From: Planomicrobium soli
GTDB lineage: Bacteria > Bacillota > Bacilli > Bacillales_A > Planococcaceae
DNA length: 64,000 nucleotides
Assembly: GCF_003014655.1 (NCBI RefSeq)
Contig: NZ_PYAT01000002.1
Coordinates: forward strand, 248,001 to 312,000
Direction: 5' to 3'
The translations under genes and the position numbers were made by a program. How positions within the stretch are numbered: the first letter of the stretch is position 1; every line of letters begins with the position of its first letter. The notes under the pieces are model-generated. The model was given only the letters and a program-made list of their open reading frames with translations. It was not told the origin of the DNA and did no database searches. Below are positions 59,689 through 64,000 of the stretch, piece after piece.

Positions 59689-60516
59689 ATGAAGAATCTG
59701 TTTTTGTTCGGTTATCTGCAAGCCTTATCCTGCATTTTTCCGGTCATCATTTTCGGGGCACTCGCTGTTTCAAAGCTTATTGAAATCCCCGGATTGCCCC
59801 GGTATGACTTTATCCTGCTTGTTTGTTTAGCGGCCCAAGGGTTCATGCTGGCATCGCGCCTCGAAACGGCAGATGAATTCAAAGTGATCTGCTTGTTCCA
59901 CGTAATCGGCTTGGGGCTGGAATTGTTTAAAGTGCATATGGGATCGTGGACGTACCCGGAAGATGCTTACAGCAAATTTTGGGGTGTCCCCCTCTACAGC
60001 GGCTTTATGTACGCGAGTGTCGCAAGCTATATTTGCCAAGCATGGCGGCGGCTCGACCTCCACATTTACGGTTGGCCAAAACCCGTTTACGCTATCAGCA
60101 TCAGCGTACTGATTTATGCAAACTTCTTCACGCACCACTTTTCGTACGACATCCGCTGGGTGTTGAAAGCTTTATTGTTTGTCGTTTTCTATAAAACGGT
60201 TGTCATGTTCCGTTTGAGCGGCAGCGTCTATAAAATGCACGCAATTTTAGCGTTTTTGCTCGTCGGCTTTTTTATCTGGATTGCCGAAAACATCGTCACG
60301 TTCTTTGGAGCTTGGCAATATCCGGACCAGCAAGCCGCCTGGTCGCTCGTGCATATCGGGAAAATTTCCTCCTGGTTCTTGCTGGTCATCATTAGCATCA
60401 TCATCGTAGCGCAGTTGAAACGGGTGAAGAGCGGGCTCGCGCAAAGTGCAGAAAGCAAAGCAGCAAGATTTCCCGGCTTCCGTCGAAAAATGGTGTCTTT
60501 GGAGGGTGAAAAATGA
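59689..60516 (+). CDS. DUF817 integral membrane protein
   Basis: About 275 residues, eight or so spans. FKVHMGSWTYPEDAYSKFWG and VPLYSGFMYASV are the conserved DUF817 core; function unknown. RBS GTGGAGG 10 nt before ATG; two TTG codons lie between. Single gene. Confidence 0.75.
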   Translation: MKNLFLFGYLQALSCIFPVIIFGALAVSKLIEIPGLPRYDFILLVCLAAQGFMLASRLETADEFKVICLFHVIGLGLELFKVHMGSWTYPEDAYSKFWGVPLYSGFMYASVASYICQAWRRLDLHIYGWPKPVYAISISVLIYANFFTHHFSYDIRWVLKALLFVVFYKTVVMFRLSGSVYKMHAILAFLLVGFFIWIAENIVTFFGAWQYPDQQAAWSLVHIGKISSWFLLVIISIIIVAQLKRVKSGLAQSAESKAARFPGFRRKMVSLEGEK

Positions 60517-60528
60517 ATAGGATGAGTA

Positions 60529-60557
60529 AGCTGATCGCTTAGGCGATCAGCTTTTTT
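60529..60557 (+). terminator. Terminator of the DUF817 gene
   Basis: AGCTGATCGC and GCGATCAGCT around TTAG, then six T. Shape and core resemble the repeat-family hairpins. Confidence 0.85.
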
Positions 60558-60609
60558 GTGGATTAAGAAGATTGGGTTGGGATTGGGAGGAATGATTGAT
60601 ACTGGTTGG

Positions 60610-60806
60610 GAGGAAATATTTTCTTCATGAAGTTTTGTCGTTTTATCATGAAGTATGATGGTTTCTTCATGAAATTTTTATCTTCTTACATGATGTATCA
60701 AGCTTTCAACATGAACTCCTAGAAGTTCTTCATCACTTTCTAAAAAAGTGACGCTCCAAGACCAAGATCAAAAGACATATGGAAGCTGTTCGCGCGGCGA
60801 ACAGCC
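60610..60806 (+). repeat. Phased 21-nt repeat element, copy E
   Basis: CTTCATGAAG at 60623-60632; boxes at 60626, 60647, 60668, 60689, 60710 and 60731, exactly 21 nt apart; TTTCTAAAAAAG (palindrome lost); AAGATCAAAAGACATATGG; hairpin GCTGTTCGC/GCGAACAGC (60785-60805). Confidence 0.85.
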
Positions 60807-60844
60807 TAAGACCGGCTGGCGTCGCTTGGAACAGGAGCAAGCAG

Positions 60845-61042
60845 TTTGGAAAAATTTGCTTCATGAAGTTTTCGCATTCTATCATGAAGTATCGTCGTTT
60901 CTACATGAACTTTTCACCTTCTTACATAGTATCGATCTTTCAACACAAACTTTTCCCAGTTCATCATCACTTTCTAAAAAAGCGGCGCTCCAAGACCATA
61001 GATCAAAAGACATATGGAAGCTGTTCGCTACGCGAACAGCCA
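60845..61042 (+). repeat. Phased 21-nt repeat element, copy F
   Basis: Offset 236 nt from copy E. CTTCATGAAG at 60859-60868; boxes at 60862, 60883, 60904 and 60925, then drift; same tail with GATCAAAAGACATATGG and hairpin at 61021-61041. Confidence 0.85.
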
Positions 61043-61199
61043 AAGACCAAAGTTCAAACCCCATAAGGTTGCTTTTCGCCTTGGCGAAAAGCCATCTATA
61101 CGTCTTTTATCTTTTCCCTTCGAGATAAGGTTCTCTTCTTTTATTCTTATTCGCATCGACACCAGAATAAGGGTGTCGCTTGCAGGTGGAGCGAACCGT
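61043..61199 (+). other. Spacer with two further hairpins
   Basis: GCTTTTCGC/GCGAAAAGC at 61073-61093 and CGACACC/GGGTGTCG at 61156-61177. No ORF with an RBS. Confidence 0.4.
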
Positions 61200-61333
61200 T
61201 TGCCAAAATTTGCTTCATGAAGTGTTCGCATTCTATCATGAAGTTTCGCGGTTTCTTCATGAACTTTCACGCCTCTTTCATTACGAACCAACCTTTCTAC
61301 ACACACTTTCACAGCTCCTACATGAATCCCAAC
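61200..61333 (+). repeat. Phased 21-nt repeat element, copy G
   Basis: CTTCATGAAG at 61213-61222; CAT boxes at 61216, 61237, 61258, 61279 and later ones, 21 nt apart; it leads directly into the terminator shared with the ABC exporter operon. Confidence 0.8.
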
Positions 61334-61366
61334 AAAAAAAGCTAACCCAAAAAGGGTCAGCTTTTT
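61334..61366. terminator. Terminator of the ABC exporter operon
   Basis: AGCTNACCC and GGGTNAGCT around AAAAA with T-runs on both strands. Confidence 0.8.
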
Positions 61367-61368
61367 TC

Positions 61369-63222
61369 TCATCCAGCCACTTTTTCAGCAAACTGGCTGT
61401 TATATAGTTCTTCGTAAAATCCTTTTTGCTCGAGCAATTCCGCGTGTGTGCCTTGTTCGATCACTTTGCCCTGGTCCATGACGAGAATCAGGTCAGCGTC
61501 TTTGATGGTCGACAGACGGTGCGCGATAACGAAGCTTGTGCGGCCTTTCATCAAGTGGTTCATCGCTTTTTGGATAAAGACTTCAGTGCGCGTATCGACG
61601 CTTGATGTTGCTTCATCCAAAATCATGATCGGCGGATCGGCGAGCACAGCGCGCGCGATGGTCAACAACTGCTTCTGGCCTTGCGAGATGTTCGATGCTT
61701 CTTCATTCAAAAGCGTGTCGTAGCCGTCCGGCAAGGTGCGGATAAAGTTATCGGCATGCGCCGTGCGTGCGGCGGCAAAAATTTCTTCATCGGTGGCGCC
61801 GTTTTTGCCGTAGGCGATATTGTCTTTGATGGTGCCGTTGAAGAGCCACGTATCCTGCAGCACCATGCCAAAGTTTTTCCGCAAGTCGTCACGCGACATG
61901 GCGCGTGTATCCAGCCCGTCGATTTTAATGCTGCCTCCGTTCAATTCGTAGAAGCGCATTAACAAATTGATGAGCGTCGTCTTGCCGGCTCCGGTCGGTC
62001 CAACGATGGCGACCGTTTGGCCAGGAAGAACATGGATGTTCATGTTCTCGATCAACAGCTCTTCGCCATAGCCAAAATCGACATCTTCAAATTCCACGGA
62101 ACCTTCTGCACGCTCAAGTGTAACACCTGTCTGTTCTTTCACTTCTTCCTCTTCGTCGAGCAGTTCGAACACCCGCTCCGCCGCAGCCACCGTCGACTGG
62201 ACGATGTTGGCGATGTTGGCCGTTTGTGTGATGGGTTGCGTAAACTGTTTGGAATAGGTGATGAACGCTTGGACATCCCCGATCGAAATGGTGCGCTGCG
62301 TCACCAAAATCCCGCCGACGACTGAAATCAATACATAGCTGATATTGCCGATAAACATCATCATCGGCATGATGATTCCGGAAATAAACTGCGCTTTGCT
62401 TCCGGCTTGATATAGTTCTTCGTTGACTGCGTCAAACTGCTCGCCTGATTTTTTCTCATGGCCGAATACTTTGACGACTTGGTGGCCGGTGTACATTTCC
62501 TCAATATGGCCATTCAGCTCGCCGAGGGTTTTTTGCTGCTTGGCGAAATACTTTTGCGAGCGTTTCAATACCGGTCCGATCACAAAAATCGACAGGGGCA
62601 ATGAAACCAGCGCAATCGCCGTCAACAGCGGTGAAATCGACAGCATCATGATGATGATCCCGACAAGCGTGACAATCGAGGTGATAAACTGCGTCAAACT
62701 TTGCTGGAGCGTGCTGCCGATCGTATCGATGTCGTTTGTCATGCGGCTTAATGTTTCGCCGTTAGGCCGGCCGTCAAAATACTTCAGCGGCAGCTTCTCG
62801 AGTTTTTTATTCACATCTTCGCGCAAATCAAAGACGGTGTCCTGCGCGACGGTCGACATGATAAATTGCTGGATGTAACTAAACAAACTGCTGATTACGT
62901 AAAGTCCTGCAAGCAGCAATAAAATTTCGCCGATGCGGCCAAAATCGATTGATGCACCGGGCGTATTCGTAAATTTGCCGTATGCTCCTTCGAACAGTTC
63001 CGTGATGGCGATACCCATGATCTTCGGACCAACGATCATAAAGATTGTACTGAGTATGGCTGCTCCAAATACTGCAAGAAGTTTGTTGCGCCGCGGTTTC
63101 AAGTAGACGAGCAAGCGCCGCAGTGTTCTTTTGAAATTTTTCGGCTTTTCGCCTGGCACCATCATCATGCCGCCAGGACCGTGCCCGGATCCGCTGCTGC
63201 GTTGAGGTTGTTTTTGGCTCAT
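61369..63222 (-). CDS. ABC exporter half-transporter with intact ATPase site (heterodimer subunit B)
   Basis: 617 residues: a Gly/Met-rich N-terminus, six-span type IV exporter domain (about 40-330), then the nucleotide-binding domain with Walker A GPTGAGKTT, signature NISQGQKQ, Walker B ILDEATSS with catalytic Glu, and IAHRLST with the switch His. Overlaps the preceding gene by 4 nt (ATGA). Together they form a heterodimeric multidrug exporter like BmrCD, LmrCD or TM287/288. Substrate unknown. Confidence 0.88.
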   Translation of the reverse strand: MSQKQPQRSSGSGHGPGGMMMVPGEKPKNFKRTLRRLLVYLKPRRNKLLAVFGAAILSTIFMIVGPKIMGIAITELFEGAYGKFTNTPGASIDFGRIGEILLLLAGLYVISSLFSYIQQFIMSTVAQDTVFDLREDVNKKLEKLPLKYFDGRPNGETLSRMTNDIDTIGSTLQQSLTQFITSIVTLVGIIIMMLSISPLLTAIALVSLPLSIFVIGPVLKRSQKYFAKQQKTLGELNGHIEEMYTGHQVVKVFGHEKKSGEQFDAVNEELYQAGSKAQFISGIIMPMMMFIGNISYVLISVVGGILVTQRTISIGDVQAFITYSKQFTQPITQTANIANIVQSTVAAAERVFELLDEEEEVKEQTGVTLERAEGSVEFEDVDFGYGEELLIENMNIHVLPGQTVAIVGPTGAGKTTLINLLMRFYELNGGSIKIDGLDTRAMSRDDLRKNFGMVLQDTWLFNGTIKDNIAYGKNGATDEEIFAAARTAHADNFIRTLPDGYDTLLNEEASNISQGQKQLLTIARAVLADPPIMILDEATSSVDTRTEVFIQKAMNHLMKGRTSFVIAHRLSTIKDADLILVMDQGKVIEQGTHAELLEQKGFYEELYNSQFAEKVAG

Positions 63223-64000
63223 GCGATTTCCTCCTCTGTCAGCTGGGATAGCACGATTTCACGGTAAACTTCGTTGGTTTCAAGAAGATCTTCATGCGTG
63301 CCGATGCCTGCAATTCGACCCTTTTCCAAAACAATGATGCGGTCTGCGTCGACGACGGTGCTGACGCGCTGGGCGACGAGCAGCACCGTTGCGTCTTTCG
63401 TTTCACTTTTCAATGCTGCGCGAAGCCGGGCATCCGTTTTGTAATCGAGCGCCGAGAAGCTATCGTCAAATATATACAAATCGGGTTTCCGGATCAATGC
63501 ACGCGCAATCGACAAGCGCTGCTTTTGCCCCCCTGATAAGTTCGAACCGCCTTGTTCGATTTCCGATTCATAGCCTTCTGGCATCCGCTCAATAAATTCT
63601 GCAGCTTGCGCAACGTGCGCTGCGTGTTCGATTTCCGCTTGTGTAGCGTCTTGTTTTCCGAAACGGATATTGTCCACAATCGTGCCCGTAAAAAGAATCG
63701 CTTTTTGCGGCACGAAGCCGATTTTCGAGCGCACTTCATCTTGCGAAGCTTCGCGGATATCAACGCCGTTCACACGGATCACTCCGCTCTCAATCTCATA
63801 AAAGCGCGGAATCAAGTTAATAAGTGTCGTTTTTCCGGAACCTGTCCCACCGATGATCGCCGTCACTTCCCCCGGCTTTGCCGAAAACGAGATATTCGAC
63901 AGTGCCGGTTTTTCGGCTCCCGGATAGCTGAACGTCACATTGTCGAATTCGAGTGTGCCGCGTTCACGGTCCGCTTTTTTGATTCCATTATCAACAAAAG
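63219..64000 (-). CDS. ABC exporter half-transporter with degenerate ATPase site (subunit A, 5' end outside window)
   Basis: The frame is open to the window edge, so only the nucleotide-binding domain (about 260 residues) is seen. Walker A GGTGSGKTT and signature NLSGGQKQ are normal, but Walker B is IFDDSFSALD with Asp in place of the catalytic Glu, and the switch region is VAQRVST with Gln in place of His. This is the usual degenerate-site subunit of asymmetric exporters. Ends in ATGA overlap with subunit B. Confidence 0.88.
   Translation of the reverse strand, partial: FVDNGIKKADRERGTLEFDNVTFSYPGAEKPALSNISFSAKPGEVTAIIGGTGSGKTTLINLIPRFYEIESGVIRVNGVDIREASQDEVRSKIGFVPQKAILFTGTIVDNIRFGKQDATQAEIEHAAHVAQAAEFIERMPEGYESEIEQGGSNLSGGQKQRLSIARALIRKPDLYIFDDSFSALDYKTDARLRAALKSETKDATVLLVAQRVSTVVDADRIIVLEKGRIAGIGTHEDLLETNEVYREIVLSQLTEEEIA

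Noticed and set aside
61028-61372. 114-codon minus-strand ORF through repeat copy G
   Set aside because: Reads through the repeat and its terminator; no RBS; start is hydrophobic only by the A/T-rich terminator.

Overview
The window reads as chromosomal DNA of a mid-GC Gram-positive of the order Bacillales, most likely Planococcaceae (Planococcus/Planomicrobium type). Supporting signs are strong GGAGG-type ribosome binding sites with frequent GTG/TTG starts, CcpA cre boxes, LacI- and TetR-type control, a sigma-54 gene, a NaChBac-type sodium channel, an MsmX-type sugar ABC system without its own ATPase, and compact hairpin-plus-T terminators after most genes. No tRNA, rRNA, insertion sequence, CRISPR array or prophage module was seen.

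Left part (1-17.7 kb), mostly metabolism. It holds the end of a B12-domain MerR-type regulator, rpoN, nadX, an amidase and a GlcG/HbpS-like protein. A carboxylate operon follows (two-subunit sodium symporter, small membrane protein, acyl-CoA ligase) with a promoter, a cre box and a TetR-type operator. Next come an RNA methylase, a TetR/SDR divergon, an aldo/keto reductase, a rifampin ADP-ribosyltransferase (arr), a second SDR and an HSL-type esterase.

Middle part (17.9-42.9 kb). A minus-strand block carries two paralogous HprK-like kinases around a MurJ-type flippase, with tiny ORFs ahead of each kinase. A tandem-duplicated peptidoglycan-binding protein, a DctPQM TRAP operon, an aromatic-acid-exporter-like protein, a membrane gluzincin peptidase and an S51 peptidase follow. 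An AT-rich accessory island (33.0-36.3 kb) encodes an Mrr-like nuclease/STAND NTPase with a tail-anchored partner, a good candidate for phage defence. After it lie a YciI-like protein, a second aldo/keto reductase, the sodium channel, small lipoproteins, an RCC1-repeat protein and hutG.

Right part (43-64 kb). An alpha-glucoside utilisation locus (binding protein, two permeases, LacI regulator, three GH13 glucosidases and a decayed lacI copy) has a readable promoter with two LacI-type operators and a cre box. A PBP3/PBP2a-type penicillin-binding protein, a CPBP protease, a hydrolase, a DUF817 protein and a heterodimeric ABC exporter follow.

The most unusual signal is a dispersed non-coding element present in seven copies in two clusters (43.78-44.93 kb and 60.61-61.35 kb). 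Each copy is an array of CATGAA boxes spaced exactly 21 nt apart, usually joined to a GCTGTTCGC hairpin and sometimes arranged as 231-236 nt tandem units. The 21-nt period is both two DNA helical turns and one protein heptad. The HprK-like/MurJ block and the nuclease-STAND pair are the next most interesting systems.
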